A DNA stretch of 64,000 nucleotides from Mycobacterium sp. 852002-50816_SCH5313054-b (GTDB taxonomy: Bacteria; Actinomycetota; Actinomycetes; Mycobacteriales; Mycobacteriaceae), in NCBI RefSeq assembly GCF_001667185.1, contig NZ_LZIC01000044.1, positions 1 through 64,000 on the forward strand, given 5' to 3'. Of this stretch, positions 25,562-35,280 are shown piece by piece; positions within the stretch are counted from its first letter, which is position 1; each line of letters starts with the position of its first letter. A model generated the notes under the pieces. The model was not told the origin of the DNA. It did not search any database and was given only the letters and a program-made list of their open reading frames with translations. A program made the translations under genes and the position numbers.

Positions 25562-27373
25562 GTGGCCCTCTACCGCAAGTATCGACCGGCAACCTTCGCC
25601 GAGGTGGTGGGGCAGGAGCACGTCACCGAGCCGCTGTCGATCGCCCTGGAGGCCGGCCGGATCAACCACGCCTACCTGTTTTCCGGGCCGCGCGGCTGCG
25701 GCAAGACGTCGTCGGCGCGCATCCTGGCCCGGTCGCTGAACTGCGCGCAGGGGCCGACGGCCAACCCCTGCGGCGTGTGCGACTCCTGCACGGCGCTGGC
25801 GCCCAACGCGCCCGGCAGCATCGACGTGGTGGAGCTCGACGCCGCCAGCCACGGCGGCGTGGACGACACGCGCGAGCTGCGGGACCGCGCCTTCTACGCC
25901 CCCGCGCAGTCGCGCTACCGAGTGTTCATCGTCGACGAAGCGCACATGGTCACCACCGCGGGGTTCAACGCCCTGCTCAAGATCGTCGAGGAGCCGCCCG
26001 AGCACCTCATCTTCATCTTCGCCACCACCGAACCGGAGAAGGTGTTGCCGACGATCCGGTCGCGCACCCACCACTACCCGTTCCGGCTGCTGCCGCCCAA
26101 GACCATGCGGGCGTTGATCGGGCGGATCTGCGAGCAGGAGGACGTCGTCGTCGACGACGCCGTGTACCCGTTGGTGATCCGGGCCGGCGGCGGTTCGCCG
26201 CGCGACACGCTCTCGGTCCTGGATCAGCTGCTGGCCGGCGCCGAGGGCAACCACGTGACCTACCAGCGCGCGCTGGGGCTGCTCGGCGCCACCGACGTCG
26301 CGCTCATCGACGACGCCGTGGACGCCCTCGCCGCGTCGGATGCCGCCGCGTTGTTCGGCGCGGTCGAATCGGTGATCGACGCCGGCCACGACCCGCGGCG
26401 CTTCGCCACGGATCTGTTGGAGCGGTTCCGGGATCTCATTGTGCTGCAATCGGTTCCGGATGCCGTGAGCCGCGGCGTGGTCGACGCGCCCGAGGACGTG
26501 CTGGACCGGATGCGCGAGCAGGCGGTGCGGATCGGCCCGGCGACCCTGACCCGGTACGCCGAGGTCGTGCAGGCCGGGCTGGGGGAGATGCGCGGTGCGA
26601 CGGCGCCGCGCCTGCTGCTCGAGGTGGTATGCGCGCGGCTGCTGTTGCCCTCGGCCAGCGACGCCGAGTCGGCGCTGTTGCAGCGCGTCGAGCGGATCGA
26701 GACCCGGCTGGGCGTGTCGCTTCCGGCCTCCGAGAGCGCCGCGCCGCCGCCACGGCCCGCGGCGCCGCCCGTGCAGCCCCGCAAGGAGGCCGACGCGCCC
26801 GTCGCCAGGGCCGAGCCGAAGCCGGAGCCCAAGCCCGAACCGAAGCCGACGCCGGCACCCGAACCGGCTCCGCCGCCTCCCGAGCCCGTATCAGCCTCTG
26901 CCCCAGGAGAACTCAACGCGGCCGCGCTGCGATCGATGTGGCCGACGGTGCGCGACAAGGTGCGCCAGCGCAGCCGCACCACCGAGGTGATGCTGGCGGG
27001 CGCCACGGTCCGCGCGGTGGAGGACAACACGCTGGTGCTGACCCATGCGTCGGCGCCGCTGGCCAAGCGGCTGTCCGAGCAGCGCAACGCCGACGTCATC
27101 GCCGAAGCGCTCAAAGACGCGCTGGGGGTGAGCTGGCGGGTGCGGTGCGAGGTCGGCGCGGGGGAACCGGCCGCGAGCGCCCCCGAGCCCGCCAGGCGGG
27201 AAGCGCCCGTCGACGAGCCGGCCGAGACGGATTCGGCTCAGCGCGACGACGAGGAGCACATGCTCGCCGAGGCCGGCCGCAGCGAGTCGTCGGCGCCGCG
27301 ACGCGACCCCGAGGAGGTCGCACTGGAGCTGTTGCAGAGCGAGCTGGGCGCCCGCCGAATCGATAACGCTTAG
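25562..27373 (+). CDS. dnaX: DNA polymerase III subunits gamma/tau
   Basis: A 603-residue clamp-loader ATPase starting at GTG (ALYRKYRPATFAEVVGQEHV). Walker A is GPRGCGKTSSARIL near residue 41. The zinc module has cysteines in LNCAQG, NPCGVCDSC. Walker B is VFIVDEAHMVT; sensor 1 is IFATTEPEK. A proline/glutamate-rich linker (residues ~390-440) separates the clamp-loader core from the tau-type tail. It loads the beta clamp and links the polymerase to the helicase. No slippery A-rich frameshift site was noticed, so a gamma form by frameshift is not evident. Its stop overlaps the convergent methyltransferase by four bases. Confidence 0.95.
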   Translation: MALYRKYRPATFAEVVGQEHVTEPLSIALEAGRINHAYLFSGPRGCGKTSSARILARSLNCAQGPTANPCGVCDSCTALAPNAPGSIDVVELDAASHGGVDDTRELRDRAFYAPAQSRYRVFIVDEAHMVTTAGFNALLKIVEEPPEHLIFIFATTEPEKVLPTIRSRTHHYPFRLLPPKTMRALIGRICEQEDVVVDDAVYPLVIRAGGGSPRDTLSVLDQLLAGAEGNHVTYQRALGLLGATDVALIDDAVDALAASDAAALFGAVESVIDAGHDPRRFATDLLERFRDLIVLQSVPDAVSRGVVDAPEDVLDRMREQAVRIGPATLTRYAEVVQAGLGEMRGATAPRLLLEVVCARLLLPSASDAESALLQRVERIETRLGVSLPASESAAPPPRPAAPPVQPRKEADAPVARAEPKPEPKPEPKPTPAPEPAPPPPEPVSASAPGELNAAALRSMWPTVRDKVRQRSRTTEVMLAGATVRAVEDNTLVLTHASAPLAKRLSEQRNADVIAEALKDALGVSWRVRCEVGAGEPAASAPEPARREAPVDEPAETDSAQRDDEEHMLAEAGRSESSAPRRDPEEVALELLQSELGARRIDNA

Positions 27374-28680
27374 GGCATCCACCACGGCCGCAGTGGCAGG
27401 CCGTCGCCGCCGCGGGCCGCTACATTGGCCGCCAGCACGTGATGCAGCTGAAGGTTGTTCTGCTCGAAGGCCACCCGGGAGGCCGCCATGTACAGGCCCC
27501 ACACCTTGGCCGTCGCCAGGCCGACCTCGTCGACCGCTTCGTCCCAGTGCTCCACGAGGTTGCGGCACCAGTCGCGCAGCGTCATCGCGTAGTGGTGCCG
27601 GAAGTTCTCCTCGTGCAGCACCTCCAGGCCGACGTCTTGGGCCTCGGTGATGATGCGGCCCGAGCCGGTGAGCTCGCCGTCGGGGAAGACGTAGCGGTCG
27701 GTGAATCCGCCGGCGAACGACGTCGATTTGTTGTCATGGCGGGTGATGCAGTGATTGAGCAGCAGGCCGCCGGTGCGCAGCTTGGACTTCAGGAAACCGA
27801 AGTATGCGGGGTAATTCTTGACGCCGATGTGCTCGGTCAGGCCGATCGAGGACACGGCGTCGAATTCCGCCTCGGCGACGTCGCGGTAGTCGGAGTGACG
27901 CACCTCGGCCAGGTCGGCGAGACCTTCGTCTTCGATCGCCAGCCGCGCCCATTTCGCCTGCTCGGCCGACAGCGTGGCGCCGATCGCGCGGACGCCGTGT
28001 CGCGCCGCGTAGCGCACCATGCCTCCCCAGCCGCAGCCGACGTCGAGCAGCCGGTCGCCCGGTTGCAGGCGCAGCTTGTCGAAGATCAGCCGGTATTTGT
28101 TTTCCTGGGCCTCTTCCAGCGTCGCGTCGGCGTGGGGGTAGACCGCGCAGGTGTAGGTCATCGACGGACCCAGCACCCATTCGTAGAAGGTGTTGGAGAC
28201 GTCGTAGTGGTGGTGGATGGCCTCGGCGTCCCGGGTCTTGCTGTGCATGACGCCGGCCGCGACCCGGCGCCACCGCGGCGGCGCCTCCTCCGGCGGCGGG
28301 GCGACGGGCAGCAGGTGCTCGACACCCATGGAACGGACGACGTTGGCAAGCGTCCGTGCCGACGGCCGCCTGAAGTTGACCCGGTCGGTCAGCGTCTTGA
28401 GCAACTGGTACGGGTCGCCGGGATGGACGCCGTAGGTCTGCAGGTCACCCGACACGTAGGCGCGGGCCAGGCCCAGCTCGCCGGGGGCGGTGGCCAGATA
28501 GGTCGCCCCGCGTGGCGAGCAAAGGTCCAGGCCCAGCTCCGCGTCCTCGCTGCCCGCGGTGCTGCCGTCGTACGCGGTGAACTTCAGCGGGTGCCGTCCG
28601 GTCGCGGCGAAAAGCTCCAGGATCTCCGCCATGCTGAGCTTCCCGGTGGTGGTGTGATGGGGTTCTCGGGTAGTCGTCAT
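27370..28680 (-). CDS. Cyclopropane-fatty-acid-synthase-like methyltransferase (Rv3720-like)
   Basis: A 436-residue SAM-dependent enzyme. The SAM motif is RLLDVGCGWGGMVRYAARHG, and YPAYF plus TEHIGVKNYP follow the CFA-synthase pattern. The N-terminal domain (residues 1-130) matches the lipid-binding extension of UfaA1/CFA synthases. It probably modifies the double bond of membrane phospholipid acyl chains. It overlaps the FAD oxidase upstream by four bases (ATGA), so it is co-translated with it. That pairing of oxidase plus methyltransferase is typical of enzymes that make branched C19 lipids such as tuberculostearic acid; in mycobacteria BfaA/BfaB-type pairs do this. Assigning this pair to that step is inference. 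Confidence 0.85.
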   Translation of the reverse strand: MTTTREPHHTTTGKLSMAEILELFAATGRHPLKFTAYDGSTAGSEDAELGLDLCSPRGATYLATAPGELGLARAYVSGDLQTYGVHPGDPYQLLKTLTDRVNFRRPSARTLANVVRSMGVEHLLPVAPPPEEAPPRWRRVAAGVMHSKTRDAEAIHHHYDVSNTFYEWVLGPSMTYTCAVYPHADATLEEAQENKYRLIFDKLRLQPGDRLLDVGCGWGGMVRYAARHGVRAIGATLSAEQAKWARLAIEDEGLADLAEVRHSDYRDVAEAEFDAVSSIGLTEHIGVKNYPAYFGFLKSKLRTGGLLLNHCITRHDNKSTSFAGGFTDRYVFPDGELTGSGRIITEAQDVGLEVLHEENFRHHYAMTLRDWCRNLVEHWDEAVDEVGLATAKVWGLYMAASRVAFEQNNLQLHHVLAANVAARGGDGLPLRPWWMP

Positions 28681-30080
28681 CGCCGTTGCACCGCCTTCGC
28701 GTACAGGTCCAAAAGACGTGAATCGGGGTCATAGGTTTTCTTGACCGTCTTGTAAGCCTCCCCGCCGTAGAGCTCGTCAAACTCCTCGCGGGTGTAATAG
28801 GAGTCGGAGTACAGCGACTTGTGCCCGTCCAGCTCGCTGACCTTCGCCTCGATCGCCCGATTTGTGGCGCCTTCGGTCGCGCCGGCCGGCACCGACGACC
28901 AAAACCCGATGTTGACGTAGGTATGGTCCGGGCGCATCGGATACAGCGGCCAGCAGTCGTGATCGCGCAGCCGCAGCGGGCACAACCAGATCGGCGTGAT
29001 GGGCACGTTGCCGGCGAACCACTCCAAGAACTCGCAGGTCCGTTCGACCGGCACCTCGACGTCCTGCACCACCCGCTCGCGCGGCGGACGGCCATTGCGC
29101 TTCTCGATGCGATCGGCGATGCCGAAACGCTGGTCCAAGGCGACGAGCTTCCAATAGAAGCTGCTGCGCCGGTATCGGCGGGGCCACCAGCGCCGCACCC
29201 GCGGGTTCTGGGCGCCGAACGCTCGGGAGCACCAGAACCAGTCGGTGTCCCAGCGCCAGAGGTAGTCGTGAATGGTCAGCCGGTCGTCCTTGGTGGCTTG
29301 TTGAGTGGCGTTCGAGCCAACCGAGTCATGCCGAATCGATTGGTAGTAAATGTGTTTGCCGGTGTAATCGCTGACCGGTCCCGGGGTGGCGGTCCGGCGG
29401 CCCACGCACAGGTAGCTTTCGTCGGGGCTGAAAACCACGCCGTCCAGATAATCCACCGGGGTGCCGCCCTGCCCGCCGGTGTCGATGATGCGTTCCATGG
29501 CCGCGACCATGTCGGGCAGCGAGCGGAATCGGATATGCCGCAGCGCCACAAACGGAGCGACGGGCTCCAGCTCGATCCGCAGCCTCGTCGAATAGCCCAG
29601 TGTGCCATAGGAATTGGGAAATGCGCGGAACAGGTCCGGGTGTTGGGTGCGGGATGCGGTCAGCAATTCGCCGGCGCCGGTGAGGATGTCCATCTCCAGC
29701 ACCGATTCGTGGGGCAGGCCGTTGCGAAACGACGCCGACTCGATGCCCAAGCCGCTGACCGCACCGCCGAGGGTGATGGTCTTCAGCTGCGGAACCACCA
29801 GCGGCGAAAGGCCGTGCGGCAGCGTCGCGGCCACCAGGTCCTCGTAGGTGCACATGCCGGCGACGTCGGCGGTGCGGGTGTCGGGATCGACCGACAGGAC
29901 GCCGGTCAGGCCCGAGGTGTCCAGGCCGCGCGCATCGCGTTTGGCGCGGGCGCGGAACAGATTTGAGGTGGGCTTGGCGAGTCGGACGGCGGACGTCGCG
30001 GGGATGGATCGATAACTCGCCATCAACCGGTCGACGCCCGCTGCGTGAGCCGAGAGTGCAGATCCAGGGACAGGCACCAC
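28677..30080 (-). CDS. FAD-binding oxidoreductase (Rv3719-like)
   Basis: A 467-residue protein of the FAD-linked oxidase family. The N-terminal PCMH-type FAD domain has VDPDTRTADVAGMCTYEDLV, LVVPQLKTITLGGAVSGLGIES and NSYGTLGY. The C-terminal half carries tryptophan-rich, basic segments (RWDTDWFWCSRAFGAQ). GTG at 30080 is chosen because conserved residues (HAAGVDRLMASYRS) precede the internal ATG at 30023 and the length then matches the ~470 residues I recall for Rv3719. It is the first gene of a coupled pair with the CFA-like methyltransferase. Confidence 0.82.
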   Translation of the reverse strand: MVPVPGSALSAHAAGVDRLMASYRSIPATSAVRLAKPTSNLFRARAKRDARGLDTSGLTGVLSVDPDTRTADVAGMCTYEDLVAATLPHGLSPLVVPQLKTITLGGAVSGLGIESASFRNGLPHESVLEMDILTGAGELLTASRTQHPDLFRAFPNSYGTLGYSTRLRIELEPVAPFVALRHIRFRSLPDMVAAMERIIDTGGQGGTPVDYLDGVVFSPDESYLCVGRRTATPGPVSDYTGKHIYYQSIRHDSVGSNATQQATKDDRLTIHDYLWRWDTDWFWCSRAFGAQNPRVRRWWPRRYRRSSFYWKLVALDQRFGIADRIEKRNGRPPRERVVQDVEVPVERTCEFLEWFAGNVPITPIWLCPLRLRDHDCWPLYPMRPDHTYVNIGFWSSVPAGATEGATNRAIEAKVSELDGHKSLYSDSYYTREEFDELYGGEAYKTVKKTYDPDSRLLDLYAKAVQRR

Positions 30081-30160
30081 ATATACCCTAGTCTTCGGAA
30101 ACAGCCCGTGCACCCGCGCGCGGGCGGATCGCCGAGACATCGAAAGAGGGGTCGCGCCCG

Positions 30161-30598
30161 ATGGGCCAGGTGAGCGCAGCCAGCACGATCTTGATCAACG
30201 TCGAGCCCGGGGCAACCCTGGCCGCGGTCGCGGACTATCAGAAGATGCGCCCGAAAATCCTGTCCCCGCAGTACAGCGAGTACCAGGTGCTGCAGGGCGG
30301 GCAGGGGGCGGGCACCGTCGCCAAGTGGAAGCTGCAGGCCACCAAGTCACGGGTTCGCGACGTGCAGGTGAACGTTGACGTGGCCGGCCATACCGTCATC
30401 GAAAAGGATGCGAACTCGTCGATGGTCATCAACTGGACGGTGGCTCCCGCCGGGCCGGGGTCCAGCGTCACGGTGAAGACCAGTTGGACCGGCGCCGGCG
30501 GCGTCAAAGGTTTCTTCGAGAAAACCTTTGCGCCCTTGGGGCTGAAGAGGATTCAGGGCGAGGTCCTGGCCAACCTGAAGAAGGAACTGGAAAGCTAG
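30161..30598 (+). CDS. SRPBCC-fold polyketide-cyclase-like protein (Rv3718c-like)
   Basis: A 145-residue protein with the START/SRPBCC pattern. An opening strand AASTILINVEPGATLAAVAD leads to helices, then alternating strands (TVAKWKLQATKSRV, SSMVINWTVAP) and a long C-terminal helix ([18 protein letters not shown]). These proteins form a hydrophobic cavity for lipid or polyketide ligands. The ligand is unknown. It is divergent from the FAD oxidase (80-base gap) and overlaps the convergent amidase by four bases. Confidence 0.8.
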   Translation: MGQVSAASTILINVEPGATLAAVADYQKMRPKILSPQYSEYQVLQGGQGAGTVAKWKLQATKSRVRDVQVNVDVAGHTVIEKDANSSMVINWTVAPAGPGSSVTVKTSWTGAGGVKGFFEKTFAPLGLKRIQGEVLANLKKELES

Positions 30599-31368
30599 CG
30601 CGCCTGGCCCTGGGTGGCCAGGAAGCCCGCGACGCCGCGGACGAGCGCGTCGGCGTACTTCTGCCGGCCCTCGGGTGACTCCATCAGCGCCGAGTCCACC
30701 GGATTCTTCATGTTGCCGCACTCGACCAGGATCGACGGATACTGCGCCAGGTTCAGGCCGGCAAGGTCCGAGCGCCCGTACAGCCCGTCCTGGCCGATGT
30801 AGTTCGCGGGCGGAATGCCCGACGCCTGCATTTGGTCGCGCATGATCCGGGCGTACTGCACCGAGGGCCCGGCCTGCGCCTGGTTAAGCGGTGGCGCCGA
30901 GTAGTTGACGTGGAACCCGCGCCCCGACGGCGGACCACCGTCGGCGTGGATGCTCAGGACCGCGTTGGGGTGCAACGCGTTGGCCATGTTGGCCCGCTCG
31001 TCGACGCAGGGCCCCAGGCCCGTGTCGTTGCCGCGGGACATGGCTGTGCGGACGCCCAGCGCGTTGAGCTCGGCGCGCACCCGCAGCGCGGTGTCCCAGG
31101 TGAACGTGTGCTCCCCGTACCCGGTGTTCGTCGACGTCCCGCTGGCCTGGCAGTCCTTCGTGCCGCCGCGCCCGGTGGGCACCTGGCGGGAGATGGAGGC
31201 GTCGTTGGACCCGTTGTGGCCGGGGTCGATGAAAACGACCATGCCGGCGATATTGGACGGCACCCCCCAGGCGGCCGGGGTTGCCGTCGGCATGATCGCC
31301 GTGGAGGCGGCGACCAGCGCACCGATCACCGATTTGATTCCGACACGCCTGCTCACTCGTAGGTCCAC
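30595..31368 (-). CDS. ami1: N-acetylmuramoyl-L-alanine amidase (Rv3717-like)
   Basis: A 257-residue exported zinc amidase of the Amidase_3 family. The signal-like start ([22 protein letters not shown]) precedes FIDPGHNG (zinc His), YGEHTFTWD (zinc Glu region), LSIHADGG (zinc His) and VECGNMKN (catalytic Glu). It cleaves the bond between MurNAc and the stem peptide in peptidoglycan during cell division and separation. GTG at 31368 is chosen; a second GTG at 31356 would shorten the protein by four residues. Divergent from ebfC. Confidence 0.9.
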   Translation of the reverse strand: MDLRVSRRVGIKSVIGALVAASTAIMPTATPAAWGVPSNIAGMVVFIDPGHNGSNDASISRQVPTGRGGTKDCQASGTSTNTGYGEHTFTWDTALRVRAELNALGVRTAMSRGNDTGLGPCVDERANMANALHPNAVLSIHADGGPPSGRGFHVNYSAPPLNQAQAGPSVQYARIMRDQMQASGIPPANYIGQDGLYGRSDLAGLNLAQYPSILVECGNMKNPVDSALMESPEGRQKYADALVRGVAGFLATQGQAR

Positions 31369-31466
31369 GGCGCAAAGGTAACCGCGCGCGGTCTACGCTG
31401 GGTGTTTCGAATCGCCCGGCACCCACAGGCGAAACCAACTCGAGACCAAGATGCGAGGGGATTGTC

Positions 31467-31823
31467 ATGCAACCCGGAGGCGACATGTCGGCGCTGCTCG
31501 CTCAGGCGCAGCAGATGCAGCAGAAGCTACTGGAGGCCCAGCACCAGCTCGCCAACGCCGAGATACACGGTGAGGCCGGCGGGGGCTTGGTCAAGGTCGT
31601 CGTCAAAGGCAGCGGCGAGGTGATCGGCGTCGAGATCGATCCCAAGGTCGTCGACCCCAGCGACATCGAGACTCTGCAGGACCTGATCGTCGGGGCCATG
31701 CGCGACGCGTCGGCGCAGGTCACCAAGATGGCGCAGGAGCGGCTCGGGGCCCTGGCCGGTGGCATGGGCGCCCCGCCGGCCCAGCCGCCGGCGCCGCCGC
31801 CGACTCAAATGCCGGGGCTCTGA
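31467..31823 (+). CDS. ebfC: YbaB/EbfC nucleoid-associated protein
   Basis: A 118-residue protein: [20 protein letters not shown] opens the first long helix, the middle is beta ([38 protein letters not shown]), and a second helix and proline-rich tail follow. YbaB/EbfC dimers bind DNA loosely and help organise the nucleoid. It lies 12 bases before recR in the order conserved across bacteria. Confidence 0.92.
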   Translation: MQPGGDMSALLAQAQQMQQKLLEAQHQLANAEIHGEAGGGLVKVVVKGSGEVIGVEIDPKVVDPSDIETLQDLIVGAMRDASAQVTKMAQERLGALAGGMGAPPAQPPAPPPTQMPGL

Positions 31824-31835
31824 CGCTGTACCGAC

Positions 31836-32447
31836 ATGTTTGAGGGACCTGTCCAGGATCTGATCGACGAGCTCGGCAAGTTGCCGGGCATCGGGCCCAA
31901 GAGCGCGCAGCGCATCGCGTTCCATCTGCTGTCGGTCGAACCGCCGGAGATCGACCGGCTGACAGCGGTGTTGGGGAAAGTCCGCGAGGGCGTGCGGTTC
32001 TGCGCCGTCTGCGGCAACGTGTCCGACGACGAGCGCTGCCGCATCTGCGCCGACCCGCGCCGGGACGGCTCGCAGGTCTGTGTCGTCGAGGAGCCGAAGG
32101 ACATCCAGGCCGTCGAGCGCACCCGCGAATTCCGCGGCCGCTACCACGTGCTGGGCGGCGCGCTCGATCCGCTGTCCGGCGTGGGTCCCGAGCAGCTGCG
32201 CATCCGCGAGCTGCTGACCCGCATCGGTGAGCGGGTCGACGACGTCGACATCACCGAGGTGATCATCGCCACCGACCCCAACACCGAGGGGGAGGCGACG
32301 GCCACCTACCTCGTCCGGATGCTGCGCGACATCCCCGGCCTGACCGTGACGCGCATCGCGTCCGGGCTGCCGATGGGCGGTGACCTGGAGTTCGCCGACG
32401 AGCTGACGCTGGGCCGCGCGCTCACCGGCCGCCGGGCCATGGTCTGA
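31836..32447 (+). CDS. recR: Recombination protein RecR
   Basis: A 203-residue protein with all RecR parts. These are a helix-hairpin-helix ([20 protein letters not shown]), a C4 zinc finger ([22 protein letters not shown]), a Toprim domain ([33 protein letters not shown]) and a C-terminal helical tail. It works with RecO in loading RecA at gapped DNA. Directly downstream of ebfC. Confidence 0.96.
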   Translation: MFEGPVQDLIDELGKLPGIGPKSAQRIAFHLLSVEPPEIDRLTAVLGKVREGVRFCAVCGNVSDDERCRICADPRRDGSQVCVVEEPKDIQAVERTREFRGRYHVLGGALDPLSGVGPEQLRIRELLTRIGERVDDVDITEVIIATDPNTEGEATATYLVRMLRDIPGLTVTRIASGLPMGGDLEFADELTLGRALTGRRAMV

Positions 32448-32451
32448 GCCG

Positions 32452-33093
32452 TCACTTGGTGACGACGGCGAAGTTGTCGCTGGTCTGCCACGCCGCTTCG
32501 AAGGTGGCAACGGAAACCTGTTCGTCCCGCCCGGCCTTGATGCCGCTGTCGTTCAGGTGCACCGCGTTGGCTGAGGTGTCGATGCCGATGACGACGACGA
32601 AGTGGTTTTCCTGGGTGCGGTCGCCGGGCCTGTTCCACAGGATCTTGTCGTTGAGCCCGACGATCACCTTGCGCCCCTGATCCAGGTCCTGCGCGAGGGC
32701 GTCGAGGTTGGGGTGGACCGCGGTGGCCGGGACGCCGTAGTGCGCCAGCAGCACGGGCAGGTCCGAGTTCTTGGTGTTGCTCCCGGGCCGGTAAATCGGT
32801 CCGGGGTGGCTGACGCTGGGGACGTTTCCGGCCGCGGCGGTGATCTCGTCCTCGGTGGGTTCGTGGCCGGTGACCTGGCCGACGACGTCGGCGACCGCCA
32901 TCTCCCCGCAGTCGCGGTCCTGCTGTTGGTAGCGCCAGTAGGGCGCCGCGGCGGCCGGGGTGCCGTGCATCCCGTCGTGGGCTGCGTCGGCCCTGGCGGC
33001 GAACGCAACCATCGAGCCGGTGGCCGCGGCCAGCACGGCCGAGAGCCCGATGACGCGGGCCGCCGTGACGATGAGTGTTCTCGGGTTGCTCAT
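32452..33093 (-). CDS. Secreted C39-family peptidase-like protein
   Basis: A 213-residue protein with a signal peptide (TAARVIGLSAVLAAATGSMV, cleavage near AARADA). The mature part has a papain-like C39 pattern: QQDRDCGEMAVADVVG with Cys62, then NHFVVVIGID with His164 and LNDSG with Asp182 completing a Cys/His/Asp set. C39 domains usually cleave double-glycine leaders, but a lone secreted form may act in the envelope on other substrates. AAAGGAATCCC precedes the ATG. A 169-base gap separates it from gatD upstream; a TATATCT box near 33200 may be the promoter. Confidence 0.75.
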   Translation of the reverse strand: MSNPRTLIVTAARVIGLSAVLAAATGSMVAFAARADAAHDGMHGTPAAAAPYWRYQQQDRDCGEMAVADVVGQVTGHEPTEDEITAAAGNVPSVSHPGPIYRPGSNTKNSDLPVLLAHYGVPATAVHPNLDALAQDLDQGRKVIVGLNDKILWNRPGDRTQENHFVVVIGIDTSANAVHLNDSGIKAGRDEQVSVATFEAAWQTSDNFAVVTK

Positions 33094-33262
33094 GGGATTC
33101 CTTTTCTCGGTCGGTGCGTTGAGAAAAGGCTGGATGATGCCGCTAAAGGGATCCTTGAAGAAAACTTGGAGCGCGGCCAGGGGGCCCTTCCTGCGCGAGA
33201 TATAAACCCTTGCGGTCGGCCGCGGCGTGTCGTCGCAGAGGTTTCCGTGTCGCGGAAGAGGC

Positions 33263-33970
33263 CTAGCGAGCCGCCAGTCGCTCGCGGCGCAGCAGGTCGA
33301 CCTCGGGCAGCTGCAGCGGCGCCAGCTCGCCCACCACTGTGCCGAGCAACAGGTCGGCCAGCTCGGGGTTGCGGGCCAGGCAGGGCCCGTGCATGTAGGT
33401 CGCGACCACGCTGCCCTGCACCGCGCCGTCGAAGCCGTCACCGGCCCGGTTTCCCGCGCCCTTGACCACTGCCCCCAACGGCGACGCCGCCGACCCCAAA
33501 ACCGTGCCGCCCCGGTGGTTCTCGAAGCCGGTGAGCCGCTGCGTCAGGCCGGCCGGCAGCGGCTTGCTGACCAGCTCGCCGATGGTGCGCGCGTCCTGCG
33601 GCGACGCGGTCGCATCCAGCATGCCTACCCCGTCGACCCGTTCGCCCGACGACGTCGCGTACCAGTGCCCCAGCACCTGGACCGCCGCGCAGATCGCCAG
33701 CACGGGCGCGCCCCGCTCGGCCGCGCGCTGCAGGCCCGGGTAGCGAAGGAGGTGCCGGGTGGCCAGCCGCTGCGCGTAGTCCTCGGCTCCGCCCAGCGTG
33801 TACAGGTCCAGCGACTCCGGCACCGGATCGGCCAGCGTGATCTCGATGATCTCGGCCGCGATGCCCCGCAACCGCAGCCGCTGCCGCAGCACCAGGGCGT
33901 TGCCGCCGTCGCCGTAGGTGCCCATCACGTCGGGCAGCACCAGCCCGATCCGCACGGTGGAGTCAGCCAT
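33263..33970 (-). CDS. gatD: Lipid II isoglutaminyl synthase, glutaminase subunit GatD
   Basis: A 235-residue class I glutamine amidotransferase. The nucleophile is the cysteine in PVLAICAAVQVLGHWY near residue 94; the histidine is in VVATYMHGPCLARNPELAD near residue 189. With MurT it amidates the D-glutamate of the peptidoglycan stem on lipid II, a step essential in mycobacteria. Its ATG overlaps the end of murT by eight bases, giving a coupled operon. Confidence 0.92.
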   Translation of the reverse strand: MADSTVRIGLVLPDVMGTYGDGGNALVLRQRLRLRGIAAEIIEITLADPVPESLDLYTLGGAEDYAQRLATRHLLRYPGLQRAAERGAPVLAICAAVQVLGHWYATSSGERVDGVGMLDATASPQDARTIGELVSKPLPAGLTQRLTGFENHRGGTVLGSAASPLGAVVKGAGNRAGDGFDGAVQGSVVATYMHGPCLARNPELADLLLGTVVGELAPLQLPEVDLLRRERLAAR

Positions 33971-35192
33971 GGCGCGCCAACGCTCGCTGCAGCTGCAGGA
34001 AGGCGGTGTAGTTGGCGACGACCTCGACCCGCCCGGGCGGGCAGGACGCGATGGCCGCGACGGTGTCGTGCACCAGCGTGTGCTCGACGCCCGCGTAGCC
34101 GAGGCGCACCGCCAGGTCGGTGCCGCGTTCGCCCGCTGCCACGACGGCCGTCTCCTCGAAGTGCTCGAAGCGCACGTCCCACAGCCACGACAAGTCCTCG
34201 CCGTCGGGCACCTGCCCGTTGACCGAGATGACCACCCCGGCGGCGTGCTTGTCGACCATCGACAGCGCCTCCTGCCAGCCGGCGGGGTTCTTGGCCAGCA
34301 GGATCCGCGCCTGGTGGTCGCCGACGCGGACGCTGCGGTAGCGCCCGGCGACCTCGTCGACCCGGGAGACCGCCGCCACCGCTTTCGACGGGTCGGCGCC
34401 CAGCGCGACGGCGGCGGCCACGGCCTGGGCGGCGTTGCCCCGGTTCACCGCGCCCGGCAGCGCCAACCGCATCGGCAGGGCCAGGCCGTCCGGCCCATAC
34501 AGCGTCTCGTCGTCGAACCACCACTGCGGGCTGGGCCGCTTGAAATCGGCGCCGGTGGAATACCAGTGTCCCTGGTCGCGCACGATGACCTCGCCGCTGC
34601 GCGGGCAGCTGACCGAGTCGTTCGCCCACGCGCCGCCCGCGGCCACCCACACCACGTGGGAGCTGTCGTACGCCGCGGAGGTCATCAGCACGTCGTCGCA
34701 GTTGGCGACGACGACCGCCGTGGGGTGCCGCGCCAGGCCGGCCCGCAGCGTGCGTTCGATCACGTTGATCTCGCCGACCCGGTCCAGCTGGTCACGCGAC
34801 AGGTTGAGCAGCACGATGACGCTGGGCTCGACGGCGTCGGAAACGTGCGGCACGTGCATCTCGTCGACCTCCAGGGCGGCCAGCCCGGCCTCGCGGTCGG
34901 CGGCCAGCGCGGCCACCAGGCCGGCATCCATGTTGGCGCCCTCGGCGTTGGTGGCCACCGGGCCCAGCGTCGCGAGCGCGGCCGCCGTCATCCGTGTGGT
35001 CGTCGACTTGCCGTTGGTGCCCGTGACGATGACGGTGCGCCGCCCGGCCCCGAGCTGGCGTAGCACCGAACGGTCCAGCGTCATCGCGACCAGGCCGCCG
35101 ATCATGGCGCCGGCCCCGCGTCCGGTCATCCGCGATGCCCAGCGCGCGCTCGCTCCCGCGGCGAGGGCCAGGCGCGCACGGGTGGTGATCAC
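33963..35192 (-). CDS. murT: Lipid II isoglutaminyl synthase, Mur-ligase subunit MurT
   Basis: A 409-residue Mur-ligase-like protein. The P-loop is IVTGTNGKSTTTRMTAAAL near residue 55; AANCDDVL-type and NRGNAAQAVAAAVALGAD segments belong to the Mur ligase middle domain. A cysteine in SVSCPRSGEV belongs to the zinc ribbon-like insert seen in this group. The C-terminal DUF1727 region ends at the overlap with gatD. It activates the D-isoglutamate carboxylate with ATP for amidation. GTG at 35192 is preferred over an upstream frame. Confidence 0.92.
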   Translation of the reverse strand: MITTRARLALAAGASARWASRMTGRGAGAMIGGLVAMTLDRSVLRQLGAGRRTVIVTGTNGKSTTTRMTAAALATLGPVATNAEGANMDAGLVAALAADREAGLAALEVDEMHVPHVSDAVEPSVIVLLNLSRDQLDRVGEINVIERTLRAGLARHPTAVVVANCDDVLMTSAAYDSSHVVWVAAGGAWANDSVSCPRSGEVIVRDQGHWYSTGADFKRPSPQWWFDDETLYGPDGLALPMRLALPGAVNRGNAAQAVAAAVALGADPSKAVAAVSRVDEVAGRYRSVRVGDHQARILLAKNPAGWQEALSMVDKHAAGVVISVNGQVPDGEDLSWLWDVRFEHFEETAVVAAGERGTDLAVRLGYAGVEHTLVHDTVAAIASCPPGRVEVVANYTAFLQLQRALARHG

Positions 35193-35280
35193 CCGCGCAG
35201 TGTAAAGGCGCGGGAAGTTACCTGCCGACACGGCAGCGCAGCGACCGGGTGATGTCGGTCGTGCGTGCCATGCTCAGGTC

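Noticed and set aside
26750..26900. Proline/glutamate repeats in dnaX
   Set aside because: Normal disordered linker before the tau tail, not a distinct element.
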